Translations under genes and position numbers: made by a program
Shown here: positions 50,039 through 56,998 of the stretch, piece by piece
Layout: every line of letters begins with the position of its first letter
Position numbering within the stretch: the first letter of the stretch is position 1
Source: Azospirillum brasilense
GTDB taxonomy: Bacteria > Pseudomonadota > Alphaproteobacteria > Azospirillales > Azospirillaceae
DNA: 64,000 nucleotides
Assembly (NCBI RefSeq): GCF_005222205.1
Contig: NZ_CP032345.1
Span: forward strand, 251,001-315,000
Direction of reading: 5' to 3'
Notes under the pieces: generated by a model
Database searches by the model: none
What the model was told of the DNA's origin: nothing
What the model saw: the letters and a program-made list of their open reading frames with translations, nothing else

Positions 50039-50488
50039 TCACCCGACCTTCATTCCGCCACGGCCGAGGCCGGGCGCGGAAACGCGAATGTCTTCCAGGT
50101 AGGTGTCGGACTTGGTCCGCCCGTAGACGCGGGCATGGTGCTGCGCGCACCAGGACGATCCCGGCTGGTGCGGCTCGGCCTGGCAGTAGGACCAGCTCTT
50201 TCCGGGCTCGCCGGGCTCGCCGTCGATCCAGCGGCAGCCGTGCGGCTCCTGGGGGTGGAGCTTCCTTTCGGTGAGCGGCTTCTGGCCGAGCTTGCGCCCG
50301 TGCGTGATGCGGCGCTTGTGACCGCCGACGCCGGTGCCCTTCGTGATGCCCAGGCGCTGCGCGCGGCCAGCCACCACATTGCGGGTGGTGCCCAGCGCTT
50401 CGGCGGCCTCCTCATAGGTCTTGCCCTGGTCGATCAGCAGGGCGCGCAGGCGGTCCGGGTCTATGTCAGCGGCGAGGCCAGTCCTCAG
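50039..50488 (-). CDS. GcrA-like HTH protein with Cys/His C-terminus, unusual start
   Basis: About 149 residues. DPDRLRALLIDQGKTYEEAA then EALGTTRNVVAGRAQRLGI is the GcrA-type HTH. The C-terminus (HGCRWIDGEPG, YCQAEPHQPGSSWCAQHHARV) is the GcrA-family Cys/His patch. In Caulobacter GcrA is a sigma70-associated cell-cycle activator sensitive to adenine methylation; phage relatives may redirect host transcription. No ATG, GTG or TTG lies near the expected start. A CTG at 50488 overlapping the previous stop (CTGA) takes the place of a normal ATGA junction. The same frame is open back to 51364. Confidence 0.7.
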   Translation of the reverse strand: MRTGLAADIDPDRLRALLIDQGKTYEEAAEALGTTRNVVAGRAQRLGITKGTGVGGHKRRITHGRKLGQKPLTERKLHPQEPHGCRWIDGEPGEPGKSWSYCQAEPHQPGSSWCAQHHARVYGRTKSDTYLEDIRVSAPGLGRGGMKVG

Positions 50489-50742
50489 CTTGCGCGCCGG
50501 CCGCTCAGCCGAACCGTCGCATCCACAGCTGCATCCGACATCTCGCCCTGCGGCTGGATGCCCAGGAGGAAGTGCAGCCGGTCCCGCAGAAACCCGTTCG
50601 CGGCGAACGCGCGGGGGACGAGTGGGCACGGCTGCGACAGCCGGTCCAGCGCCACGTCCGTTCGCGTCCTCGGGCTGAAGCTGTCCAGCGGGCGCGTCGG
50701 TGGGAAGGAGGGGCGACACAGCGGCAGCGGCTTCTTCGACAT
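50485..50742 (-). CDS. Small hypothetical phage protein
   Basis: 85 residues from the ATG at 50742, with GGGAG five bases upstream. Third positions are strongly GC in this frame, which supports coding against the overlapping long frame. The sequence contains PRTRTDVALDRLSQPCPLVP and FLRDRLHFLLGIQPQGEM. No family is recognised. Confidence 0.62.
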   Translation of the reverse strand: MSKKPLPLCRPSFPPTRPLDSFSPRTRTDVALDRLSQPCPLVPRAFAANGFLRDRLHFLLGIQPQGEMSDAAVDATVRLSGRRAS

Positions 50743-50766
50743 GGATGCTCCCCTCCTCGCCCTTGG

Positions 50767-50961
50767 TCAGGCCGCCCGAACGTGCTTCCGGAACGGGCTG
50801 AACTCGTCGCCGGCGTCGTCCTTCACTTTCATGCGCCCGCGTCCGGAGTCCGGGTTGCTCACCGTGCCCTTCAGCACTTCCTCCGACAGCCCCTTCGGGC
50901 TGACGATCTGGAACGTGACGCGCTGCCCCTTCTTGAACTCCGGGGTCTCGGTCTTTGACAT
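50767..50961 (-). CDS. Small basic hypothetical phage protein
   Basis: 64 residues from the ATG at 50961, with AGGAGG upstream. The sequence starts MSKTETPEFKKGQRVTFQIV and has an SH3-like feel (GLSEEVLKGTVSNPDSGRGR, MKVKDDAGDEFSPFRKHVRA). GC at third positions is above 90 percent, so this is the true frame here. It may bind nucleic acid, but that is speculation. Confidence 0.7.
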   Translation of the reverse strand: MSKTETPEFKKGQRVTFQIVSPKGLSEEVLKGTVSNPDSGRGRMKVKDDAGDEFSPFRKHVRAA

Positions 50962-51364
50962 GCTTCTCGTCCTCCTGCTGGCTGGCCAGCTCGCGGCCAT
51001 GGTCGCCCTGTGGCGGGATGCCTAGGGAATCGGGGGGAGTGGGGCGGCTCGATTGGCCTTGCAGATTCACCGGCTTGACCGCACCAACGGCCTCACCGAC
51101 CTCCCGCAGCGGCGGCACTTCATCGAGCCCTTTCCCGACTATGGAAAGAGGCTGCCCCGTCGCTTCTTCGAAAGCGGCTGCGGTTCCGGCATTTCGGCTG
51201 GTCTCAGCCTCGGGCGCCCCGGACGGCGCTGTCTGTGCCACGGCGAGCGCGCCGCGGATCTCCCATACGGTCGCGCCGAACCAACTGGCCAACGTCTGGA
51301 CCTTCACGCGCTTGTCGGCGTGATGCTTGATGGTCGCGATCTCGGCGGGAGTGAAGGTCTTCAT
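50962..51364 (-). CDS. N-terminal HTH-like protein whose frame lacks a local stop
   Basis: From the ATG at 51364 the frame encodes MKTFTPAEIATIKHHADKRV then KVQTLASWFGATVWEIRGAL, a short HTH-like segment, and a Pro/Gly-rich tail. Coding character is good to about 50962, where the next gene begins in another frame. The frame itself has no stop there and stays open through two other genes until 50039, where it contains the GcrA-like domain. Either the stop was lost (frameshift), or a long fusion with the GcrA-like part is read. I give the part that looks coding. Confidence 0.5.
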
Positions 51365-51467
51365 GGGACGCGTCCTTCGGGAAGAAGGAGGCGGGGCAGC
51401 GCTATAGCGCCAGCCCCGCCCAGGTCGCCCGCCCACAGGGAGGAAAAGGGCGGGATGGTGTGGCGAC

Positions 51468-51725
51468 TTACTCGGCAGCTATGCCGGTCCGGCGTCCCTT
51501 CCTGCTGATCCGAGGGAACCCCGCCTCCGAGAACTTCCGGCTAATTTCGGGCTCGGAAAGGCCAAGGCGCTTGGCGATCGCCGCCTGGGTGGAGCGACCG
51601 CTGGCAACCTCGGCATACAACTCAGCGAGGTGAATGACCGTGTCATTGGGTCCGACGTAGACGGTGCGTCCGTCCCCAGGGCCGCGCTTCGGGCGCGTCG
51701 GTGTGGATACGGCTTGCTCGTGCAT
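51468..51725 (-). CDS. Small HTH protein, first gene of the leftward operon
   Basis: 85 residues. HLAELYAEVASGRSTQAAIA then KRLGLSEPEISRKFSEAGFP is a helix-turn-helix. The rest is basic. It is divergent from the repressor gene and heads the leftward operon, the position of cro or an early activator. An inverted repeat GATACTCAC ... GTGAGTATC (51731-51739, 51761-51769) spans its -10 element and leader and may be its own binding site. Confidence 0.7.
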   Translation of the reverse strand: MHEQAVSTPTRPKRGPGDGRTVYVGPNDTVIHLAELYAEVASGRSTQAAIAKRLGLSEPEISRKFSEAGFPRISRKGRRTGIAAE

Positions 51726-51763
51726 GGGGCGATACTCACTGGGGGTTAGCGCTTCCGAGTGTG

Positions 51764-51792
51764 AGTATCTTTAGAATTTCGAAAGCCGTCAA
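51764..51792 (-). promoter_or_regulatory. Leftward early promoter with operator O1
   Basis: On the minus strand TTGACG (51792-51787), a 17-base spacer and GATACT (51769-51764). The spacer is filled by TTTCGAAATTCTAAA (51784-51770), a copy of the repressor operator motif. Repressor binding here would directly block the leftward operon. Confidence 0.72.
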
Positions 51793-51825
51793 GCTGATCA
51801 AGCTTACGAACTTCGCACATGGCAG

Positions 51826-51855
51826 TTGTTTTGAATTTCAAAAGTGAGGTACACT
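51826..51855 (+). promoter_or_regulatory. Repressor promoter with operator O2
   Basis: TTGTTT, an 18-base spacer and TACACT. The spacer contains TTTTGAA-T-TTCAAAA (51829-51843), a perfect 15-bp palindrome of the operator family. It implies autoregulation of the repressor at 51891. Confidence 0.65.
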
Positions 51856-51890
51856 TTTGCGAGACAAAACTTTACGACGGAACGCTACCC

Positions 51891-52217
51891 ATGCCGCAAC
51901 GCGACTCCAAGGCCGAAACAGAGGCTTTCAACAAGGCCTTCGGGCTGCGCCTGGAGGCGGCTCGAATCGCTCTTGGGCTTTCCCGCGCTGACATGCTCAC
52001 CCTGCTGGAGTGCAAGGACGCTGGGTATGCTCAGTACATTCATGGTTACAACCTAACGCCCCCGCGCAAACTCGAACCCCTTGTAAAGCGTGGGGTTTCT
52101 TGCGATTGGCTGTTTTTCGGCATCACGACAGCACTCCCTCTTCACATGGTCGGACCGCTTGAGACAGCCGTCCAGGCTGCATCTGAAAGCCTGACAAGCC
52201 GGCGTAAGGAAGGCTGA
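51891..52217 (+). CDS. CI-type XRE repressor
   Basis: 108 residues from the ATG at 51891. An open frame starts at 51819, but that start lies inside the promoter. The HTH is visible (FGLRLEAARIALGLSRADML, TLLECKDAGYAQYIHGYNLT), followed by PLVKRGVSCDWLFFG, the small CI/XRE pattern with S-x-D-W-L-x-x-G. There is no S24 cleavage domain, so induction must work differently from lambda CI (for example by an antirepressor, compatible with the C4-like RNA). A Rho-independent terminator follows at 52266. Confidence 0.82.
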   Translation: MPQRDSKAETEAFNKAFGLRLEAARIALGLSRADMLTLLECKDAGYAQYIHGYNLTPPRKLEPLVKRGVSCDWLFFGITTALPLHMVGPLETAVQAASESLTSRRKEG

Positions 52218-52265
52218 GCAATCGAGCGTTCTGCGACCTCAATCACCACCTGATCGCCTCATCGC

Positions 52266-52303
52266 AACGCCGCGACCGGAACCACCCCGGCGCGGCGTTT
52301 TCC
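52266..52303 (+). terminator. Rho-independent terminator after the repressor gene
   Basis: AACGCCGCG pairs with CGCGGCGTT, with an inner CCGG/CCGG stem; TTTTCC follows. It insulates the repressor transcript from the rightward operon. Confidence 0.85.
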
Positions 52304-52344
52304 ATTTGCGTCGCAAAGCTGTGTCATGGGCGCGCTCAATCCGC

Positions 52345-52359
52345 TTTCGTATTTCTAAA
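52345..52359 (+). promoter_or_regulatory. Operator O3
   Basis: TTTCGTATTTCTAAA, one of four 15-bp operator copies. It starts 31 bp before O4, about three helical turns, so repressor dimers could bind the same DNA face cooperatively. Confidence 0.65.
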
Positions 52360-52368
52360 GTTTTCCTC

Positions 52369-52396
52369 TTGACGCTTTCGTAATTCTAAATAACAC
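52369..52396 (+). promoter_or_regulatory. Rightward early promoter with operator O4
   Basis: TTGACG (52369-52374), a 16-base spacer and TAACAC (52391-52396). The spacer contains TTTCGTAATTCTAAA (52376-52390), the same motif as O1 on the opposite strand. It drives the rightward early operon beginning at 52455. Confidence 0.68.
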
Positions 52397-52454
52397 TCCC
52401 CTCACAACCGACCGAACGGGGTAGCCCGGCGGCGGTCCTGATGAGGGAAACCGC

Positions 52455-52745
52455 ATGTCCTCCACCGACCACTGCGCCGCCAGCCGCCTGACCCGTTGCA
52501 TGGGCGCCGCTTCCCTGGTGATCCAGCCGCACCCCGAAGAGGCCAGCACGATGCTGGCTTTCATCGAGGACGCCGCCGGAAAGCAACGGTCGGTGCGCCT
52601 CCCCGTCACGCCCGACACCGCCACCAAGCTGCGGATCGATGCGGACGGCCAGTTCTTCAACACCGCTCAAGACGCGCGCGCTTGGCTCTTCAAGCAGTCG
52701 ATGGCCCTTGCCTGCCCGGTGGCCAGCAGCAGCAACGCCGCGTAA
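52455..52745 (+). CDS. First gene of the rightward early operon, hypothetical
   Basis: 96 residues. The middle has strands and a helix (LAFIEDAAGKQRSVRLPVTP, LRIDADGQFFNTAQDARAWL). A nearby start at 52500 (MGAASLV) is an alternative. Its position directly after the repressed promoter makes it one of the first proteins produced on induction. No family is recognised. Confidence 0.62.
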   Translation: MSSTDHCAASRLTRCMGAASLVIQPHPEEASTMLAFIEDAAGKQRSVRLPVTPDTATKLRIDADGQFFNTAQDARAWLFKQSMALACPVASSSNAA

Positions 52746-52797
52746 CGCCCCCTTCCGCCTGTCCCTTTACCCACCAGCACCGAACAGGAGCCTGCCC

Positions 52798-53286
52798 ATG
52801 AACGCCGTCTCGTCCCGCCGCATCACCACCGAAGAAGCTCCGTCGTCCGCCCGCGGTCGCAAGGGACCGAACCCCATCGACGCGCATGTCGGCTCCCGTG
52901 TCCGCATTCGCCGGACCCTGCTGGGCATGTCCCAGGAGAAGCTGGGCGAGGCCATCGGCCTGACCTTCCAGCAGGTGCAGAAGTACGAGCGCGGCGCCAA
53001 CCGCATCGGCGCGTCGCGCCTGTTCGACCTTGGCCGCGTGCTGGACGTGCCGGTGTCCTTCTTCTTCGACGACATGCCGGCGGACGTGGCCACGGCGAAG
53101 GTCGAGGACGACGCGGACACCAGCGGACAGGAACTCGGTGCCTTCGAGCCGGACCCGATGGCCAAGCGCGAGACGCTGGAGCTGGTGCGCGCCTACTACC
53201 GCATCCCCGACGCCACGGTCCGCAAGCGCATGTTCGAGCTGGTCAAGGCCGTCGGCAAGTCCGGCCCCGAGCAGCCGGCGGCCTGA
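52798..53286 (+). CDS. XRE-family transcriptional regulator
   Basis: 162 residues from the ATG at 52798, with AGGAG seven bases upstream. The HTH is clear (SRVRIRRTLLGMSQEKLGEA, IGLTFQQVQKYERGANRIGA), followed by SRLFDLGRVLDVPVSFFFD. This is the common alphaproteobacterial XRE type. The C-terminal half has helices typical of the family (ELVRAYYRIPDATVRKRMFE). Possibly the middle regulator that follows relief of CI repression. Confidence 0.87.
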   Translation: MNAVSSRRITTEEAPSSARGRKGPNPIDAHVGSRVRIRRTLLGMSQEKLGEAIGLTFQQVQKYERGANRIGASRLFDLGRVLDVPVSFFFDDMPADVATAKVEDDADTSGQELGAFEPDPMAKRETLELVRAYYRIPDATVRKRMFELVKAVGKSGPEQPAA

Positions 53287-53289
53287 CCG

Positions 53290-53385
53290 ATGGGCTTCAT
53301 CAGCAGACAGGAACGCGACCTTCTGGCCGCCCTGTGCCGGACCTTTCCCGGCTGGTGGGCGACCGACGAGACCGCCGGGGTCTGA
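53290..53385 (+). CDS. Very small ORF in the early operon
   Basis: 31 residues starting MGFISRQERDLLAALCRTFP and ending WWATDETAGV. It starts four bases after the preceding stop, with GC-rich third positions. No independent ribosome site is visible, so translation would depend on coupling. It is too short to classify. Confidence 0.4.
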   Translation: MGFISRQERDLLAALCRTFPGWWATDETAGV

Positions 53386-53404
53386 GCCCCCTCAACCCGG
53401 CGCA

Positions 53405-53443
53405 CCGGGGAGCGCCCTTCCCGTCCCTGCGGGCGCTCCCCGG
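53405..53443 (+). other. Long perfect hairpin upstream of the methyltransferase gene
   Basis: CCGGGGAGCGCCC pairs perfectly with GGGCGCTCCCCGG over 13 bp around a 13-base pyrimidine-rich loop. There is no U-run. It may be an mRNA-stabilising or processing hairpin, or an attenuator within the early operon. Confidence 0.6.
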
Positions 53444-53473
53444 AACCCTCCCTCAAGACGACGAGACCGAACC

Positions 53474-54262
53474 GTGAAGCAGAAGACCGTCACCGTTCCG
53501 CCGGAGGTTGCCACCGTTCTCGGCAAATCCGCCGTCCAGGGCAACGCCATCATCCTTCCGCCTGGGCAGCTCGCACGGCCCTTGTACGACGCCGTGAACA
53601 AGGTGCTGACCGCGATGGGCGGGAAGTGGAACCGGAAGGCCGGCGGTCATCTCTTCGCGCAGGATCCTCGCGCGATCCTGGAGGAGGCCCTGGGCACCGG
53701 GAAAGCACTGAATCGCCAGCAGACGCTTCAGTTCTTCCAGACCCCCGAAGATCTGGGCGACCGCATGGTGGAGCTGGCCGGCATCAGGGCGGTGGATCTG
53801 GCACTGGAGCCGGAGGCCGGCCAGGGCCGCTTGGTCAAGCCGATGCTGGCGCGGGGCGCCGAAGTGGTGGCCGTGGAGATCGACCCGGTCAACGCGGACG
53901 TGCTGAGCCGTATCGGTGGCATCGAAGTTCACCAGGATGACTTTCTGGAATGGGCAAACCGTGAACGCCGCCGCTTCGACAAGGTGGTGATGAACCCGCC
54001 ATTCACCGGCAACCAGGACATCCGCCACGTCATGGCCGCCTTCGGTCTGCTGCGCGAGGGCGGGCGGATGGTCGCCATCATGAGCGAGCACGGCTTCATC
54101 GGTCAGGAGCGTGAGTGCCGCGACTTCCGGAACTGGCTCTCCGACAACAACGCCGAGGTTGAGCAGCTCCCCGCCGGCACATTCGCCAAGTCCGGTACCG
54201 GCGTTCCGGTCCGCCTGATCACCGCCCGGAAGGCCGCCAGCATGCGGCAGGCCGCTGAGTAG
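53474..54262 (+). CDS. DNA adenine-type methyltransferase
   Basis: 262 residues from a GTG at 53474. LALEPEAGQGRLVKPMLARG is the SAM-binding motif I region, VVAVEIDPVNADVLSRIG motif II, and VVMNPPFTGNQDIRHVMAAF holds the catalytic NPPF of N6-adenine methyltransferases. The N-terminal 90 residues (VPPEVATVLGKSAVQGNAII, LTAMGGKWNRKAGGHLF) are seen in phage members of the group. It may protect phage DNA from restriction or influence methylation-sensitive control such as the GcrA-like protein encoded in the other arm. Confidence 0.85.
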   Translation: MKQKTVTVPPEVATVLGKSAVQGNAIILPPGQLARPLYDAVNKVLTAMGGKWNRKAGGHLFAQDPRAILEEALGTGKALNRQQTLQFFQTPEDLGDRMVELAGIRAVDLALEPEAGQGRLVKPMLARGAEVVAVEIDPVNADVLSRIGGIEVHQDDFLEWANRERRRFDKVVMNPPFTGNQDIRHVMAAFGLLREGGRMVAIMSEHGFIGQERECRDFRNWLSDNNAEVEQLPAGTFAKSGTGVPVRLITARKAASMRQAAE

Positions 54263-54738
54263 CACCCGCGCCCATCCTCGCGCTCCAGCCCGCATGGATG
54301 ATCCCAGCGGGCTTAAGGGGTCGGGACTGGATGACGTCACCCTTCAAGACGGTCCTCGTAAATGTCCACGAAGGGTCCCTCGCCCCCTTACCCGGCCTGA
54401 CCGCTGGGTGGGGGTTGAGGCGTCAGAGAGAGCCGCGGCGTGTCAGCCCGCCGGGAAAACTGCGGATCGCGCAGGACCGAGGTGGGCATGTGGCCGGCGT
54501 CGGCGCGGAGATAGAAGCCGGCTCTCTCGCCCCCACCGCCAGCAAGGAGGTCGAGATGTCCTTATAGCCGCAGCGCCCGCGCCGGGCCGCAACCGGCGCA
54601 GCACCAGACGAAGAGATTTTGCCATTCGTGTGAGTGCGGTTCGCAGGGCCAGCGGGGCGGTCCCATCCACCGCCCCGCCGGTTGCCGAGAGCAGGGGAAA
54701 CCGCCTGCTGTCGCCAGCCGAAATCAGGAGCTTTCCCC
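54263..54738. other. Unusually long gap in the early operon
   Basis: About 475 bases. Several frames stay open through high GC, but none shows the third-position bias of the neighbours. A possible short reading end (GHVAGVGAEIEAGSLAPTAS then a stop near 54567) is too weak to call. The operon's other gaps are under 30 bases, so this stretch may hold a control region or decayed gene. Confidence 0.4.
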
Positions 54739-54981
54739 ATGGCTTACGCCCCGAAAGACCTCAGCGTCCTGGTCTACGCCAACGGCTTCACGCTCTGGCA
54801 TTACACGACGCAGCACGACCTCACCCGGGTTGACGAGCCCGGCTATTTCGACGGCGCCGCCGATCTGGTTCATGTCGGCGACCAGATCACGATCAACGCC
54901 GGTGGGCGGAACACCTTCCGCTTCGTCGAGGCCGTGGACAGCCGCGCGGGCACCGTCCGCATCGGTAGGCCGGAGGCCTGA
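54739..54981 (+). CDS. Small hypothetical phage protein
   Basis: 80 residues with AGGAG eight bases upstream. LSVLVYANGFTLWHYTTQHD, GYFDGAADLVHVGDQITINA and FRFVEAVDSRAGTVRIG form an all-beta small domain with repeated G-D-x-I turns, a type I have seen in several phage structural or early blocks without known role. It heads a run of small genes. Confidence 0.65.
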   Translation: MAYAPKDLSVLVYANGFTLWHYTTQHDLTRVDEPGYFDGAADLVHVGDQITINAGGRNTFRFVEAVDSRAGTVRIGRPEA

Positions 54982-54986
54982 CCGCC

Positions 54987-55163
54987 ATGGCCCAGGTCTC
55001 CACCCGCGCCACCTTCTTCTGGCTGTGCGCCACAGCCCTCCGCCACGGCGGCCCGGTGGCGAGCAGCTACGTCCGGGACAGCCTCCTCCACATGGCCCAG
55101 AACGGCGCCGACCCGCTGCTTCAGCGGCGCGCGGCGATCACGCTGGGCCTGCAGGCGGGGTGA
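54987..55163 (+). CDS. Small hypothetical phage protein
   Basis: 58 residues (ATG 54987, stop 55163), starting MAQVSTRATFFWLCATALRH; one amphipathic helix and a basic end. GGAGG ten bases upstream and GC-biased third positions support coding. It sits five bases after the previous gene and seven before the next. Confidence 0.6.
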   Translation: MAQVSTRATFFWLCATALRHGGPVASSYVRDSLLHMAQNGADPLLQRRAAITLGLQAG

Positions 55164-55169
55164 CCAGCC

Positions 55170-55559
55170 ATGGACCCGATAGACGAGGCCGAAGCCGCCG
55201 ACGACATGGCCCACACCCGAGGGCGAGTGCGGGCGCTGGAGCGCCGCGGCTACACCACCGATGCGGCGGCGGCGGCCGACCGCTGGGCGGAGCGGGCCGA
55301 GCGGTTCCGCAACACCGCCCTGCACATGGCCATCGTCTGCAAGCTGCTGCGCGCCTACCCGAAATCCTCGCCCTACGTCGACCCCGAACTCGGGCGCTCG
55401 TACACGCTGACCGAGGCGCGGAAGGAGCTGCACTTCCAGCACGAGCAGCACGTCAGAGCGCGGGAGCAGGAGGCGAACTGGCGCCGGATGGCCGAACAGG
55501 ACGCTGAAGCTGAAACCTCCGGCAGAAAGCCGGGAGCCATGGAGAAGAACCATGGGTGA
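55170..55559 (+). CDS. Hypothetical phage protein
   Basis: 129 residues, almost entirely helical and charged (DDMAHTRGRVRALERRGYTT, ADRWAERAERFRNTALHMAI, LTEARKELHFQHEQHVRARE). It could form a coiled-coil dimer. It overlaps the Gp37/Gp68 gene by eight bases. No recognised domain. Confidence 0.65.
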   Translation: MDPIDEAEAADDMAHTRGRVRALERRGYTTDAAAAADRWAERAERFRNTALHMAIVCKLLRAYPKSSPYVDPELGRSYTLTEARKELHFQHEQHVRAREQEANWRRMAEQDAEAETSGRKPGAMEKNHG

Positions 55560-56574
55560 AACCTCCAAAATCGAATGGACCGACGCGACGTTCAACCCGT
55601 GGATCGGTTGCACCAAGCTCTCCGCGGCCTGCGACAACTGCTATGCCGAGAAGGAGCGCGCGGTGACGTGCCTGGGGGTGACCTGGGGCGCCGGCCAGCC
55701 GCGCCACCGGACGTCCGCCAGCACCTGGAAACAGCCGCTCACCTGGAACCGCAAGGCCGCCAAGGAAGGCCGCCGGATGCGGGTGTTCTGCGCCTCGCTG
55801 GCCGATGTGTTCGACGCCGAGGTGCCGGACGACTGGCGCGACGACCTGTTCGCGCTGATCGCGGCGACGCCGCACCTCGACTGGCTGCTGCTGACCAAGC
55901 GCCCCAAGGTGATGCGGGACTTTGCCGACCGGGCGGCGCGCTGCGGGGAGCACTGGCTGGCCGACAAGGGGGCGCCGCCCGTTCGTTGGCCGCTGCCCAA
56001 CGTCTGGCTCGGCACCACCGTCGAGAACCAGGCCATGGCCGAGGCGCGCATCCCGCACCTGCTGGGGACGCCTGCCGCCGTACGGTTCCTGTCCATGGAG
56101 CCGTTGTTGGGGATGGTGGACCTGCGGCGGTGGATGGCTGATCTGTGCCCAAACTGTCTGCAACCGGGTTGCGTCCCAAGCCTCCGTTTCGACAGCGCAG
56201 AAGTGTTCAGCATCTGCGGTCGCTTCGTAATGGAGACGCCAAGACCGCTTATTGATTGGGTCATCACCGGCGGCGAGAGCGGTCCGAAAGCGCGGCCCAG
56301 CCGCACGGATTGGTTCCGCGCAATCCGCGATCAGTGCGCGGCGGACGGAGTGGCCTTCCTGCACAAGCAGAACGGAGAGTGGTTGCAGTGCCGCACCCAT
56401 GATCCCGGTGCTGTAGCCGTGCAGCGTGACGGCACCATCACCGCGTCAACGAAGCCGCTCGCCACCGTGGCTCAGGATATGGGGATGCTGTGGATGGAGC
56501 GCGTCGGCAAGAAGGCCGCCGGCCGCCTCCTCGACGGCGTGCTGCACGACGCCCTGCCGGCGGTGCGGTCATGA
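55552..56574 (+). CDS. Phage Gp37/Gp68 family protein (DUF5131)
   Basis: 340 residues. SKIEWTDATFNPWIGCTKLS, then C-x2-C-Y-A-E in ACDNCYAEK, followed later by VFCASLADVFDAEVPDDWRD, WLLLTKRPKVMRDF, LPNVWLGTTVENQ and FLSMEPLLG are hallmarks of this family. The clustered cysteines and strand order are reminiscent of radical-SAM-like barrels. A short Cys-containing insert (CPNCLQPGC ... SICGRF) lies near 200-223. The biochemical role is not known. It is part of the rightward early operon. Confidence 0.9.
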   Translation: MGETSKIEWTDATFNPWIGCTKLSAACDNCYAEKERAVTCLGVTWGAGQPRHRTSASTWKQPLTWNRKAAKEGRRMRVFCASLADVFDAEVPDDWRDDLFALIAATPHLDWLLLTKRPKVMRDFADRAARCGEHWLADKGAPPVRWPLPNVWLGTTVENQAMAEARIPHLLGTPAAVRFLSMEPLLGMVDLRRWMADLCPNCLQPGCVPSLRFDSAEVFSICGRFVMETPRPLIDWVITGGESGPKARPSRTDWFRAIRDQCAADGVAFLHKQNGEWLQCRTHDPGAVAVQRDGTITASTKPLATVAQDMGMLWMERVGKKAAGRLLDGVLHDALPAVRS

Positions 56575-56789
56575 CCGGGCGCCCTCCCTCCAATACCTTC
56601 GCCGTCGCGAAGCGGAACGCCGCCCCGGAGTTGCAGACCTCGTCGCTGGAGCAGGCCTGCACCCACTTCGCCCGCAAGCCGACGCTGCCGATCGAGGCGC
56701 GCGACCGGCTCAAGCTCGCCTACGCCGCTGCCCACGGACGCTTTGCGCCGGGCAACCGCGTCGGGTGGATTCTTCGGAAAGGCCGCTGA
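56571..56789 (+). CDS. Small hypothetical phage protein
   Basis: 72 residues, ATG overlapping the preceding stop (ATGA). Basic and helical: SNTFAVAKRNAAPELQTSSL, RDRLKLAYAAAHGRFAPGNR. Possibly nucleic-acid binding. No family is recognised. Confidence 0.62.
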   Translation: MTGRPPSNTFAVAKRNAAPELQTSSLEQACTHFARKPTLPIEARDRLKLAYAAAHGRFAPGNRVGWILRKGR

Positions 56790-56791
56790 CC

Positions 56792-56998
56792 ATGTCCTCC
56801 ACCTACTCTATCGAACCCGCCGATGGGCAGTTCGACGCCGCGCTGATCCGGCGCAACGGCGCCTCCCTGCTGATCACCGGCCTGAACTGCGACCACCCCG
56901 ACGGCCACAACCTTCTTGCCCAGCTGCTGGTCGATATCCTGGCCCGGCCGGAGGTGGATGCGCTGATCGCTGAGGTGCTGCGGGAGGAGCGTTCATAA
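56792..56998 (+). CDS. Small hypothetical phage protein
   Basis: 68 residues, ATG two bases after the previous stop. FDAALIRRNGASLLITGLNC, then LLAQLLVDILARPEVDALI. A short alpha/beta protein without recognised motifs. Its stop overlaps the first base of the GIY-YIG gene. Confidence 0.62.
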   Translation: MSSTYSIEPADGQFDAALIRRNGASLLITGLNCDHPDGHNLLAQLLVDILARPEVDALIAEVLREERS

